DNA of 64,000 nt, from contig JAMSLZ010000010.1 of NCBI GenBank assembly GCA_026027325.1, positions 1,116,001 to 1,180,000 on the forward strand, in the 5' to 3' direction. Numbering within the stretch: the first letter of the stretch is position 1; each line of letters begins with the position of its first letter. The DNA comes from Actinomucor elegans. Taxonomy: Eukaryota > Mucoromycota > Mucoromycetes > Mucorales > Mucoraceae. Of this stretch, positions 1 through 11,265 are shown piece by piece. Both the position numbers and the translations under genes were made by a program. Under the pieces are notes generated by a model, which saw only the letters and a program-made list of their open reading frames with translations, was not told where the DNA came from and did not search any database.

Positions 1-292
1 GATTGGTAACCCATACTCAAAATGGGACTCTACTTTTAGTAAAACCTCGATTAATCGTGAAATGCATTAAATATCCTAGCAATAGTAAAAATAAAAAAAT
101 AAAAAAATAAAAATTGCTTCCTTCCTTTCGGCCGGCTAACTAGAATAAAAAGAGAGAAAAAGTTTTTACTAACCATTAGATAAGTAACTTTTTATTGTTG
201 TATATAGTTTGATAGATGAGCTATTATGCTAGACGCCTATGGAGGCAGGGGTATCATGCTGGAGAATTCAGAGAGCAACACTAAATAATGTA

Positions 293-625
293 TTAGTTTT
301 CAAATGGAGCTAGTTTAGGTAGATCAGCTATTGCTGGTGCTAAAGTGTCTGGAGTAATAGGTGGTACCGCAGGTATAGCCATTTTTGAAAGTGGAGGTGT
401 AGTAGCTGGTATGGCAGTACCAGGTACAACACAAGCAAATTCAACGTAGGAAAAATCTCCTGCAGTTAAGAGGCAACGAGGATCTTGTGATCCTGGAAAG
501 CATCTGGGTGGTTGTACTGGTACTGTGCCTGGGGGACAAGCTTGATTAGCTAAAATATTACCAGGTGCTGCCAAAATCATTTGTAAAGCGCATAAGGAAG
601 CATAAATAGATATGAAGATCTGCAT
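293..625 (-). CDS. Small secreted Pro-rich protein 1
   Basis: This is a 110-residue single-exon reading frame that I do not recognise as a named family. The N-terminus is a hydrophobic stretch ending in Leu-Ala-Ala-Pro, which looks like a secretory signal peptide of about 19 residues. The mature part has four Cys (motifs CPPGTVP, PRCFPG, DPRCLL and FACVV), enough for two disulfides, then a Pro/Ala-rich tail containing AIPAVPPITP. A TATATATAAAAG-type TATA box lies about 65 bp upstream of the ATG. It is the first of four minus-strand small secreted protein genes in 6 kb. The DPRC motif recurs in the protein at 3274-3786 and the PAVP motif in the proteins at 1843 and 3274, which suggests diverged paralogues. 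An extracellular or cell-wall role is inferred only. Confidence 0.6.
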   Translation of the reverse strand: MQIFISIYASLCALQMILAAPGNILANQACPPGTVPVQPPRCFPGSQDPRCLLTAGDFSYVEFACVVPGTAIPATTPPLSKMAIPAVPPITPDTLAPAIADLPKLAPFEN

Positions 626-1842
626 AACCCGTTTTTTGCTTAGAAAGATGATTCAAGTAAAACAAAAGTATAAAAGAGAAGCAAAGGTCTTTTATATATA
701 TATGACACCATCGATAACTACCCCCGAAGTTATATTCGATGCTTATCAGAGAGTATAATGTTAAACTGGTTTATGTATTGCATACTCTTGTTTGAGTTCT
801 TATCACCCACATGCATATACACATAAATAACAATAGCTGATTAGGCATCGACAAGGCCTAGATATTAGACTATGCAAGATTTTGTTCCAATATGTATAGG
901 AATGCAGGCAGTAGTAGAGTAGAAAATGACAGTCGACTTCTAATAATGATATAGTGAACAACAATTATTAGAAGAAACTGAAAGTATACCATTGATAGCC
1001 ATTGTTATGTACGATAAGCAGCTCTATATGCATTAGAAAGTATTATCTTCTTTGTTCGGTATAGGGGAGCTTTTTATTATCAAACTCTACAGATCTATAT
1101 TGTTATATATTATTCGTGTCGAATCAAAATTCGCATCTAGATCTATATTCATATACCGTCTTTCAATAAAAATTACTGTACAGACTTGTTAACAGCTTAT
1201 GCATGACAAAGGGTAAACCGTTAACAATTGGTATCACATCAGCTAGCTCATAAAACCTCCTTCCATTTTCCTAATTCATATAAGACCGAAAGATACGTAC
1301 GTTTTTCTCGTTGATACTGCTCTTCTTACTTTGTGCAGCTAGATGCAAATCATCGCGTATCATTTTTCTCCTAAGTCAATAAATGTATCATTTGAGTATG
1401 TATGTGAACATCAGTTGGATGTACCCTATATATAGGGGATGACAAATTGTACTTTCTTATAGTAATATATAGTCTAAAAAAGCAACCACATAGAAGGAGA
1501 GAAGCTAGTAGAAGCGCACTTAAAAGTTTTATTATCATCCCCTATGGAAATATCTTAATATGACTGAGTGGCGTATTGGACAGTAATTGAATATTTGATC
1601 CTTATATCTACAAATGCAATTAGATCAAATAATAAATAGGAATGTGTAAAGTTTGTTTATACAAAAGTAGCGCCTCTTCTTTCAATCTATATAGTATAGA
1701 CAGAGAAACTACTTTTCATATTTATTGGTTTTGTGTAATTGAAAGTATAGAATATGATATAGATATACACGATGAATAGTATTGAAGGTTGACAACATGA
1801 TGATAATAAATCTAATGAAGAATTTGATGAGGCCCAGTGAGT
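626..1842. other. Intergenic, AT-rich
   Basis: No reading frame here looks real. The only useful features are the TATA box of the gene ending at 293, near 690-700, and AT-rich sequence. No RNA gene or mobile element was seen. Confidence 0.5.
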
Positions 1843-2316
1843 TTAATTCTCTTCTTCCTCTTCTTCATCTTCCTCATTACTAGGAGGTGGAGACGGCGTG
1901 ACACCAGAGTTTGGATCAGCAGCAGGGACAGGAGCTGGAGCGGACCCAACTGGAGCAGGCCCAGCTGGAACAGACCCAGCTGGAAGGGTAGCAGGCCCAG
2001 CAGGTGGAGCACCAACAGTAGACAACTGAGGAACTGCTATTGGAGGAGTTTGCACTGGAAGAGCCAAAGGTACCGCAGGAAGAGCAACAGTCTGTCTCTT
2101 GTTCAGTTGATGAAGTCCACCAATAGGTATGCTAGGAAACGTGGGAGCACCAGGTAGATCTCTCTTATATTGAATTCGACGTTTACCTAAATAAGCCATT
2201 CTTTTGGTTTGGCCATCTTGCAGTTGCTGCACAACTACTTTCTTGCAAAGGGCTTCACCAAGGAATGTAATGTAGATGACTAGGAAGCAAATGCCAAAAG
2301 CAGTCTTTAAGTACAT
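1843..2316 (-). CDS. Small secreted Pro/Ala-rich protein 2 with dibasic sites
   Basis: This is a 157-residue single-exon frame with an N-terminal signal peptide (about 24 residues, ending near GEALC). It then carries a basic pro-like section with several dibasic pairs (KR after QT, KRR after LG, KRD, and NKRQ), which are potential kexin (Kex2) processing sites. Next come ALPAVP, a short imperfect Pro-Ala-Gly repeat (about residues 105-130), and a strongly acidic C-terminus (a run of Glu ending in Asn). A TATAAATAC box lies about 50 bp upstream. The architecture of signal peptide, dibasic cluster, Pro-rich body and acidic tail matches the genes at 3274 and 5677. It resembles a processed secreted precursor. 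A peptide-pheromone, effector or wall protein are all possible, and none can be chosen from sequence alone. Confidence 0.6.
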   Translation of the reverse strand: MYLKTAFGICFLVIYITFLGEALCKKVVVQQLQDGQTKRMAYLGKRRIQYKRDLPGAPTFPSIPIGGLHQLNKRQTVALPAVPLALPVQTPPIAVPQLSTVGAPPAGPATLPAGSVPAGPAPVGSAPAPVPAADPNSGVTPSPPPSNEEDEEEEEEN

Positions 2317-3273
2317 TGTTTATAGAAATAAAGAAGATGCAGAACCCTAAGTGAATTTCAGCTTGTATTTATATGATTCTTGTTGAAGTAGGAGCTCATA
2401 TAATAATACGCAAAGTATGTGAAGTAGCATCATTAGGCCCATGTCTCAGTGATTTGTTACACCAGGTGCTAGCCGTTGTCTTGTTTCCACTCCCTACGCA
2501 AACAAGAATTCGCTCTATCCATGCAAGGGCGATCCTTCTTTGCCTTCCAATATACTCCCTCAGATAACCCGTCTATTATATGTATATAAAAAGTTAGTAT
2601 ATGCGCCAATTTAATAAAGAAAGCTATAGCGAAGGGAGTTATAGTATTTTAATCCAATACAAGGCTGTAATGGCTAGCGTATCAATATAACAAGGCAAAG
2701 ACAGCCTATCTTAGCTTAAATATCAATCCAAGTTATGACGAATAAACAAGTAAAAGGAACGAATAAGAGCGTTTCAAAGTAACACTGCATAGCAATCGCT
2801 GCATTTACTATACTGCTATTTCTTATCAACGTAGGCAAATGTCTTACAATAAAATAGATTCTTTCGAGGTTCACAATTATATTTGAGCAAAGTTATATAT
2901 CAAGCAAGCAGAACAAATTGAATATTCATACAATACTATAGACTGCATTTGATACTATTAAGTAGTATAATCAAAACATGAATTAAAGCTCATTAAAAAT
3001 GCTCTTATAGCTCATCTCGAATGATTTCAAGATGCTGATAATTTTTGTTATTTGGGACCATTAAATACATCTACACATCAAATAATTTATTATGAATTTA
3101 TTTTAATAAATGATAAATATATCTAAAAGGTTAAGTAATAGGAAATTGATATAAAGGAAGGATGCAGAAAACAATTTGATTTCAATGCGAGCCAAGTATG
3201 TAAATAAAACAGAATTAGGATAAGAAAAGGTTGTCCATAAATGAAACGAATAAGGTACAATCAACATAATCTT
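2317..3273. other. Intergenic, AT-rich
   Basis: Contains the promoter of the 1843-2316 gene, with a TATA-like TATAAATA on the minus strand near 2365-2375. A 64-codon plus-strand frame at 2373-2567 has no recognisable features and is judged spurious. Nothing else supportable was seen. Confidence 0.5.
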
Positions 3274-3786
3274 TTAATCCTCCTTTTCTCCACCACCACC
3301 ACCACCACCACTGATCGAATACAGCGGAGTTAAAAATCCACCGAGGTCAACAGGTATCTCAGGCGCTGTAACAGCTGGCACATTTGGAGGCGTTATTGGA
3401 CCTGATTGAGGGGTTGGTGGGGGGACTGGTGCACCTGGGACAGCAGGGAGAGCAGGGATACCAGGAACAGGAGCAACTGGTGGAGGAGGAAGAGCAATAT
3501 TTGGAATTGATGGTATGATTATTGTCTGTGGGCATCTGGGATCATTAGGGTTATTTGGATTGGGACAGGTTGGTTGAGCTTGAGGATTGCCTGGTTGTGC
3601 TCCACCTTGCTGCGCTCCGCCTGGCTGTGCTCCACCTGGAGGAGGAGGGTTTTGACGCTTTCTAAAGCCAACTCCTCGTCTTCTCAAATTGAGTGAACGC
3701 TTTTTTATGTGCACAGCAGACACACGTTCAACATTCAATAAGGTGATTGCGATAGCAACGATGGTGAGAAATATAGAAAAACGCAT
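3274..3786 (-). CDS. Small secreted Pro/Gly-rich protein 3 with dibasic sites
   Basis: This is a 170-residue single-exon frame. Residues 1-24 form a signal peptide ending in RVSA. A short basic segment follows with KKR, RRR and RKR sites (about residues 28-44), likely kexin-cleaved. The body contains three to four copies of a GGAQP/GGAQQ repeat, two Cys (PTCPNPN and DPRCPQ) and long Pro/Val/Ala stretches with PALPAVPG. The end is seven Gly followed by an acidic EKED tail. A TATAAATACC box lies about 100 bp upstream. The DPRC and PAVP elements are shared with neighbouring secreted proteins. The function is unknown. Low-complexity composition means database matches may be misleading, but the signal peptide, ATG, TATA box and conserved architecture support a real gene. 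Confidence 0.6.
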   Translation of the reverse strand: MRFSIFLTIVAIAITLLNVERVSAVHIKKRSLNLRRRGVGFRKRQNPPPPGGAQPGGAQQGGAQPGNPQAQPTCPNPNNPNDPRCPQTIIIPSIPNIALPPPPVAPVPGIPALPAVPGAPVPPPTPQSGPITPPNVPAVTAPEIPVDLGGFLTPLYSISGGGGGGGEKED

Positions 3787-5676
3787 TGCCGTTTAAATAC
3801 AATGATTGTCACAGTTTAAAGGAATAAGAGCGAATTATACAGAAAAAAAAAAAGAAATCGAAAATAAAATTTGATTCGAGGTATTTATAAAGCGAATTAT
3901 ATGTCAAATCTTGAAACTTGATTTTAAAGGAGAGTCTTCATTGGGTAATCTTGTAAAGTAACCCGCTATAAGATCGCCTCGAGGATTCCTGTTTCTTATG
4001 TATTATGACCATAAACTTCCCCCTAGTGCTTTAACCTCCTGGTGCTTTAAGAAGGAGCGTTGTACAAAGAAAAGATGAGTTACTAGTATCAATCAGTTAT
4101 GTACACAAACCTTCTTGATCTGGGGAGACACAGAAATATTTATACATCTCGACAAAGCCTTATATACAAAGCTAAGATATATCAAGCATGGTATTGAATT
4201 GCTATCAAACTGTTGCAGCCATGATATAAAGAAAGGGGATCTGAATAGTGAATAGGAGTATATTGCATCATTTCAATGTACGAACACAAAGATGACTGCC
4301 CAGTTACCTATAGCTTGATATTAGATGACCTTTCAGGCTATGCTCGAGAACAAACTTTCTGGAGATCGTCCAATAAATAGTTTAGCTTTCATTAATATAT
4401 ATACTTTGAAGTATTTCGACGTACAATGTCGGAATCTTTTCTCTCCTTGGTATTCATAAGGAGTGCTATTCCATTTAGATAAAATTATAGATTAATAAAT
4501 TTATATGTACATCTTCAAAATGTCATGCCAGTATCACATTAGACTTTAGCAATAACTAAATTTTTAATCCAATGCATTTAGATCATTTCAATACAATAAT
4601 CCTGAAACTAATGCACGCCATATAGAGGCATGCGAAACTATTAGACGCAAATATCGTTAACAAAATCTATTTTAAATAGATAGGAAGACGAAAGCTTACA
4701 ATGGTCAAGCAATATAATAGGACCCTCGTTAATTTGGGAATCCTATATTACCATCATTTTCTTTGCCTTAGCTACCAGCCAATAAATCAGGCGATCCGAG
4801 AGCCACATGCAGAGTAAATGGAGATGGTAACACGGTTAATGTGGGAAGCACTAACATACTTGTCAAACTTGTATTAGGAGAAGTGCTATTGGTAGAATAG
4901 GCTAGTTTCGTTTATATATCTAAGCTCATCTCTATATACCGAAACGTACTGTTTATATATCAATTGCTCAAGACTGAGAAAAATTAGACAAAAATCGAAA
5001 TTAACTTACATACTATTGTATTCTTTAAGCTCTCTTTGACGAGATATTCACTTTCACTTACAAATAATCTTGTTTAATCAATAGATAATAAGATTAATCA
5101 ATCGAGATTTATTGCGGAATTACTAACGAAAACAATCTTTATTATATGATTCCTACTACTGATCCCCATACACGCGGCCAATTATTTCTCCTATCGACAA
5201 GATTAGTATATATTTATCTTCTATCCTCTTTCTGCAATCTTTCTATTATATGAATTACAGAAAACCTTCTATATTTGCTCTTTTTATTAAATACTTGTTA
5301 TTAACAATGACCATTGTAAGATGATGAAAACTTAGTTCTTGATTTACTAAAAACTGGTCCATTTGATTTAATCCTATCGAATGATCACTTTACTTATCCC
5401 TTAACATTACTATTGTATGTATGCGTACTGATGATCATGTTGGACCTTGTGTCACTCAGAATGAATCCCTTGGCCCAAGACAGCGGATACATTCTAAGCA
5501 TAGATATCTTGCTAATGAATTTCATTCTGTAGCACTACTTGATAAGAAAGACTAACTAATCAATCAAAAAGAGATGGTCCGCTTTTTTCAATTGCGCAAA
5601 AGATGGCATTAAAAAGATATATTTTTATTACTCTTACAAAAAGGACTACAAGGATACTACACCTAATATCTTTGAA
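3787..5676. other. Intergenic, AT-rich
   Basis: About 1.9 kb with no supportable gene on either strand. It contains the TATA box listed separately and otherwise AT-rich sequence with many stops in all frames. No RNA gene or mobile element was seen. Confidence 0.5.
3880..3900 (-). promoter_or_regulatory. TATA box of secreted protein 3
   Basis: TTTATAAATACC reads on the minus strand about 100 bp upstream of the ATG at 3786. Similar TATA boxes stand upstream of the other three secreted protein genes, near 690-700, 2365-2375 and 5960-5970. Confidence 0.45.
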
Positions 5677-5895
5677 TTAATCTTCGTCTGGAGTTTGACC
5701 GCCAAAAAAGGTGGTAGTACCGCCTTGAAAGTTGGGATAAGAAAAGCCTCGTAATCCTCCAAACAGACTTGCATTTTGCTTTCTCTCGGCAGAATCTTCT
5801 CTCTTTTGTATTATACCCGATCCAGTTTCAATTATAGGCGCAGCAGAGATACAGCTAATACTAAATGTAAGTATAGCGAGGGAAATAATCTTCAT
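5677..5895 (-). CDS. Small secreted protein 4 with dibasic site
   Basis: This is a 72-residue frame. The open frame extends 17 codons further upstream, but the internal Met starting MKIISLAILTF is preferred: it gives a compact signal peptide ending in ISAAP and sits about 70 bp downstream of a TATAAAT box (near 5960). After the signal come IIQKRED (a Lys-Arg processing site), a Gly/Phe/Thr-rich segment with two FGG motifs, and an acidic TPDED end. It is the smallest member of the four-gene minus-strand group of secreted proteins. The acidic C-terminus and dibasic site match proteins 2 and 3, but it lacks the PAVP motif and has no Cys in the mature part. The function is unknown. Confidence 0.5.
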   Translation of the reverse strand: MKIISLAILTFSISCISAAPIIETGSGIIQKREDSAERKQNASLFGGLRGFSYPNFQGGTTTFFGGQTPDED

Positions 5896-6612
5896 TATGT
5901 GTTTTAAAACAAGCAGAAAAAGAAAAAGAAAATAAAGAGACAACACTTAGCTTGTTTTCTGGGATTTATATGCAAGTCTATAGCAGCTCCTGGAAAACAC
6001 TAACGACACGCTACGTTTAACTGCAATTCTACTTTACCTTGAAAAAGATATTTAAAGAATAGAAGAGAGAATGACAAAATAACTCATACAATTTACCACC
6101 AATTATCACCGATATGCATAGGCGTACTATTTCAATTAAATAGTAAATATAGTAATCAAAACAGCTAATTCTGAGCATAAGCTAGTAATCAGATATGATA
6201 TTTGATCGAGACTGGCTAAGAAATCTGTATAATCAACAAGGTCCAATTTTATGAAATGTGTGTAACTGTACCATTATTCGTTAAACAGTATTTCCATTTT
6301 TATTCAATTGTGTATTGATTCCATTAGACGAAATAGTTTACTGTGGACAAATAGATACTTCTTGTATAATTCTCAGATACGATATCAACATATATTAGCC
6401 GAGAGGTCTATTGATCATTAGGTTTAGTTGTATAGATTACATCACTTATAGTACATTCATATAATACTATATAATTGTTATATTCTATTTAAAAAAATGT
6501 TTTATTATAAACACCTATGCGTCATCGGATTAGACATTTGAATCTATCGAGGACCATAAAAAAACGTAATGATTTTTGAAGATATCCCTTAGATTCGATT
6601 CTGTCACTTTTT

Positions 6613-6649
<37 letters not shown>

Positions 6650-8316
6650 CAAAACACAAACATCACTTTGAACACTTAACCTAATAGCAGTTGGATTTTA
6701 CTATTGAAAATCAAACAAACGTACATTTGAAGATTTAACTGTGTATACAACACTCAAGTTAGAATTGAATATGTAAAAATGTTCAAATTCTGCATTTTAC
6801 TAATAACATTATCAATTCAGCAAACTATTCCATTTTATATAGCACCATTGAATGATTAATTAAGTATTTCACAAGCTGTACTTGTCAATAATTTTTTGTA
6901 TTAAAATATGTGGAACCGAACGTTAAAAGAAAAATATGAAACCATTAATAAATCTTCGGCCAAAAGTTTTTAGAATAGACTTGCCCTTAATTGTTAGATA
7001 AATACTAACGCAAGTTTGAACTAGGCCTATAAAATTGATATATAAAAAATGCATAATGAGAATGATAGCCAACAATAAAACAGTATAAATAAACAATGAC
7101 TCTGGTGATAGGTACAGCGAGTTATTCTAAAGATGGAATACATTTCAAATGCGACAATTGACCGAGATCTACCCAAATACATATATATATATATATATAT
7201 ATATATCATAAATCTAAACTATCATATATGCATATATATAACAAATAAAGATTATCACACCACCTTGATGACATGCATATACTGTTTTTCCAAATTGGGC
7301 CGCCTCTTATACTGCAAAACTGTCAAAGGCAAAGAAATTATAACCAAAGCTAATAACATTGATCTGCATAAATTTTAGTTGTGTCTTTGTATCAAACCCA
7401 AGTTCAACCCAACCAAGAGGTTTCCTATATGTATTAGCCATTGATATCTTTAGCCTGAGCTATACTTTTTGGTCAAACTCTATCTGTATTTTCAAAGCGA
7501 TTCATTCAATCCTATATTGGGAATACTCAGCCTATCTCATTCTTCTTAAATGAAAGAGAAAGACTAGGTTTACGGTTCAATTACTATAAGAAATGAATAC
7601 ATAAAAGAGCACCGTTGCTAACCTGTTACATTATATTCTTATTTTGTATCCATGAAAATCCAGAAGCTCTGATTCTCGTAGAGTACAAGAAACTAACAAA
7701 GAAATACTGATGTGCAGGCCATATCATTCATTTAGTGTCATAAAAGATATTGTAGATACGGTTTATATTGTAATGATCCTAGTCTTCCCAGCGAGTTTAT
7801 TTATTCTTGCATATATGCAGAAGCCTAATCGATTTTGTTATAAAACAAAAGCAGACCATATATCAGTGTTTAATCATAAAAAGCCCCAAAATACAATCAA
7901 AATGTGTATGAATGCATTAGGACGCAAAGAAACTTTTTATACTATAAGCTATATATCAAAAGTGAAATGTATACAGAGGAAATGTTCAAGACATGAGAAG
8001 AAAAGCATACCTCACAAAAGACCATCTGACTTTGAATAACCATTGGCTTGTTTCCCAGGCGCTTACTTTTGAAATTTTATCAGGATAAAGAGTGCTTAAA
8101 TTATACTAAATATAATTACATCTTGCAGCTCGTTAGATATACCAGCTTTAACTGAGAAAAGCTTAAAAGAACTTTGATTGATAGTGGTTTCTTTATTATT
8201 AAAAAAAAAGAGGAATGAACGAGTTTAAAGCGTGTGATATATACAGTTTGTTTTCTAAGTAAAAAGGAATTTGAAGCAGTGAAAATGGTATGGGTTCATT
8301 GGTAATGTAATAGTAG
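5896..8316. other. Intergenic with simple repeats and a dispersed-repeat copy
   Basis: Holds a poly-T run of about 30 (6617-6648), a TA dinucleotide run (about 7181-7206), and a reverse-oriented copy of the dispersed repeat at 7143-7180 (GCGACAATTGACCGAGATC). Several 60-110 codon frames (for example 7710-8039) show no domain, signal or codon pattern I trust and are treated as chance. Confidence 0.5.
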
Positions 8317-8846
8317 TTAAACAGCAAACGATTCTCCGCAACCACAAGTTCCTTTAGCGTTAGGGTTGTTAAACACGAAATGCTCTGATAGTTTATCTTG
8401 AACGAAATCCATTTCACTTCCCAAAACTGTAATCAAAGCTTTCGAATCAACCAACACAGTAACACCTATACATATAAATAAATTAATATCAAACTTGCAG
8501 AAAAAGAGTCCATTGGTTTATCTATTACCGTCTTGGTTGACAATTTCATCGAATTTTCCTTTGGAATCAGTAAATTGTAAATCATACGAATTGCCAGAGC
8601 AACCTTTTTGTTTAACGCCAACTCGTAAATATTGTGGTGTAGGTCCTTCTGTCAAGTCCTTTAATCGAGAAACTGCTGCTGGTGTCTAAGATAAACCGGG
8701 GGTTGGGTTAGCTTACTAATAAATTGAATACGTAGTAAATGTCATACCAAAGTCAAAGCAGCTTTTCTTAAGCGTAAACGAGAACTAGCATTGCTGGTTT
8801 GAATAGTGTTTGCAGCCGCTTGCCTAACTACAGCACTAAAGAGCAT
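8317..8846 (-). CDS. ISA1: Mitochondrial iron-sulfur assembly protein, IscA/ISA1 type
   Basis: Three exons on the minus strand, 8846-8748, 8685-8529 and 8465-8317, give 134 residues. Residues 1-27 are a basic, hydroxylated N-terminus, a likely mitochondrial presequence. The core begins KAALTLTPAAVSRL, the usual start of A-type carrier proteins. The three conserved Cys are in QKGCSGNSYDL and the C-terminal CGCGESF. A-type proteins bind Fe or an Fe-S cluster through these Cys and help mature mitochondrial [4Fe-4S] proteins; the short form with this N-terminus fits ISA1/ISCA1 better than ISA2. Both introns are short GT-AG with matching phases, and the joined frame is exactly in register. The start is the first ATG before the presequence. 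Confidence 0.93.
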
Positions 8847-11265
8847 TGTTGATTTGTTTTATTAGGTAAATGTAAGGTCGAAATATAGAAAAGAAAAGAA
8901 AAAGTGTGGGGGGACTTTCACTGAAAATTTAAGAGCAAGATTTCATTTCCCGTACCTTTTGGCTATTTGATTCTTCTCGGGCCGGGCTGGCTTGATCATC
9001 TCACCAATGATCTTTCTGGAAGCTTTATGTGAGAAGATTGGATTAGTCAAGGGTTCTACCAGAGCATTTGATTAGTCTAGCTTAATTAAATACCCAGAAA
9101 TTTGAAATGCTTGTGTCTAGATCCACTGTGTACTGAAACAGAATTTTGTAATCCATGACGTATGGAAAACCAAACGAGCTGCACCGAATACAGTAAAATT
9201 TCTATTGAGAAATTATGGCGTTTTTAAAGGCTAACGAATGTATATCATTGGTAAGGACGAAAGAATCCAATTTTATTAATCCTCCACGCGTATTTTTCTT
9301 GCTGTCGTAGATGCATTAATTCTTCTTGGATATGTAATTCTAACCAAGTGTGACATTTGACCGAATTTAGCCGAAATATCTATAAATGAGTAGTTGCTAT
9401 CGTATAGAATATATGTCGTTTGTTATTAATGACATCTATTTGCTTTAAAAAATGACTCTGGCGAACATGTAAGTTATTATCAAAAATAATTTAAATGCTG
9501 GAAATTACCTCTTCGAACAGCAATTTAAATATCACCTATTTTTATAAAAGTAATAGCGTACTTTTTGAGAACAGAGATACAGTTGAAAATTCGATTAAAG
9601 AGACAATTGCACAAATCTTAAATGAAGATGCAAACAGTGGTTATTGGTGAAATTTGCAATGGTTTACATGCTGGTGATTATCGGGTATGTTCAGTGCTGT
9701 AGCTTTGCATAATTTTAGCGTTTATATTTGAACTCTTACGCTTTAAGAACGGGATCCTATAAATTATATTGAAAAATGAAAAAGTCGACCGCTGATATAA
9801 GAAAGACAAGAAGAAAACAAACCGATCATGCTATTTAAGCAAAAAGTTAATTCGGCAGAGGTTTATCAATTTGTGAACTTTATTACATTAAAGATTCGGT
9901 TATAGATATTCCCCAAGGAGCAAGATCCTTAATCTATATACTGAAACTTTAGATTAATTCGTGATTACCGGCCTCATTGAAGCTTGAATGGTGATTCTTC
10001 TCATTCCAGCTCCATGTTTTTGGCAAGGCTTTCATTGTGTGCACATTTGCATTCATTGGCTGAACATTTTATTCTTCATAATGTATTTGACTGATTCTGA
10101 TATCAAATATTATATCTTCTGTTCACCAAACATCCTATTCACTGCTCTTCAAACTTCATAACAAATTTTCGTATGCATTCCCCAATACGTTTGGCAAATG
10201 CATTGGCGCTTCATCTTTGACGATATTCTCTTTCGTCCCTCAAAAGTATTCAAATCAATAGTACGGCTTCTCCAGGTTAGTTCGATCTACGGCCATCAAT
10301 AAGAACTCTCCTTCTATAGCTACATAATATTTTTTAGCGGTAAATAAATTAATCACTCGTTTCCAATTATTATACAATCATCTACAATCCCCTCTCTAAA
10401 TCTAACATTGTACTCGTTGTGATCTCTATTTATATTTTATATTATATGATGGTTTGCAATTATGATATTTCCTTATTTATACCTCAGTAGTGTTAGTTAC
10501 ACTGAAAAGCTACAGTGATGATTAAACTTATAACTTCCAACAACCTTGATAAACCTTGGCCGACGATTCACTCTAATTCAAAATAAAGCGTAGTAACCCT
10601 AAAACCTGTTGAATCGAATTTAAACCTAATCCAATCTTCTTATTATCAAGTCCGTGTTATTGCTTGATTCATCTATAGTTAACATAATCCCCAGTTTCGC
10701 CCTTGACTCTCTAATCTCAACTCTTTCACTACTTTTCATATTATTATATTATAACTATTTTAACCAATAATATAGTATTGGTACGTTTTCTTAGATAATT
10801 TATCAAATTAGATCCTAACTTGCTTTTATAAATTAAATAGTTATCGAACCCATAATCAAAAGCAACAATTGCCAACAAATGTAGATTTTATTTTTTGTAG
10901 TGTTTTTCGCAAACCGACAAAATCCACTGTACTGACTATATGCTAGTTCATGACTGTCGCACACGGATATACTATATGTAGCGCTAATATTACAATCAAC
11001 ACCTTCTGTAGTATATATCTCTCTTAAATGACAGGTCGGGAATATTGGATTTTCGTATAGTGGTGGGACATGCTTGATAACCAATTATGAACTAAAAGCT
11101 GAAGCCTGTTTAACTTGATATACCTTTCTCCCAGGCCACCACCATCAAGTACTCCGACATGGATCACGCGGGATATCAGGTTATGTCAATCCCGAATCCA
11201 TTTGTTTTATCCTTTTCATTCTCTCTTACTTATTCTCTCTCTCTCTCTCTCTCTTTGAATACAAT
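8847..11265. other. Intergenic, with a possible decayed frame
   Basis: No intact gene. A reverse copy of the dispersed-repeat core (GACATTTGACCGAATTT) lies near 9349-9375. A protein-like but interrupted frame lies at about 10156-10370 on the minus strand and is listed separately. An 83-codon minus-strand frame at 10833-11084 begins at TTG and has no recognisable features. A CT-dinucleotide run (about 11232-11253) lies just upstream of the GTR1 start codon and may be a promoter or 5' UTR element. Confidence 0.45.
10156..10370 (-). pseudogene. Possible decayed coding frame of unknown family
   Basis: Reading the minus strand from about 10370, one frame is protein-like for about 70 codons but is broken by two in-frame TGA codons. 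The clearest parts are the segments AIEGEFLLMAVDRTN and VKDEAPMHLPNVLGNAYEN. Further codons in the same frame downstream (to about 9957) are open in pieces between more stops. I do not recognise the family. Given the AT content, interrupted frames of this length can arise by chance, so this is tentative. Confidence 0.2.

Noticed and set aside
7710..8039. 109-codon plus-strand frame
   Set aside because: No domain, no partner exon, composition like the surrounding AT-rich DNA; contains a hydrophobic stretch but no signal or orthologue pattern.
10833..11084. 83-codon minus-strand frame before GTR1
   Set aside because: Starts at TTG, no ATG-based gene model, no family features.
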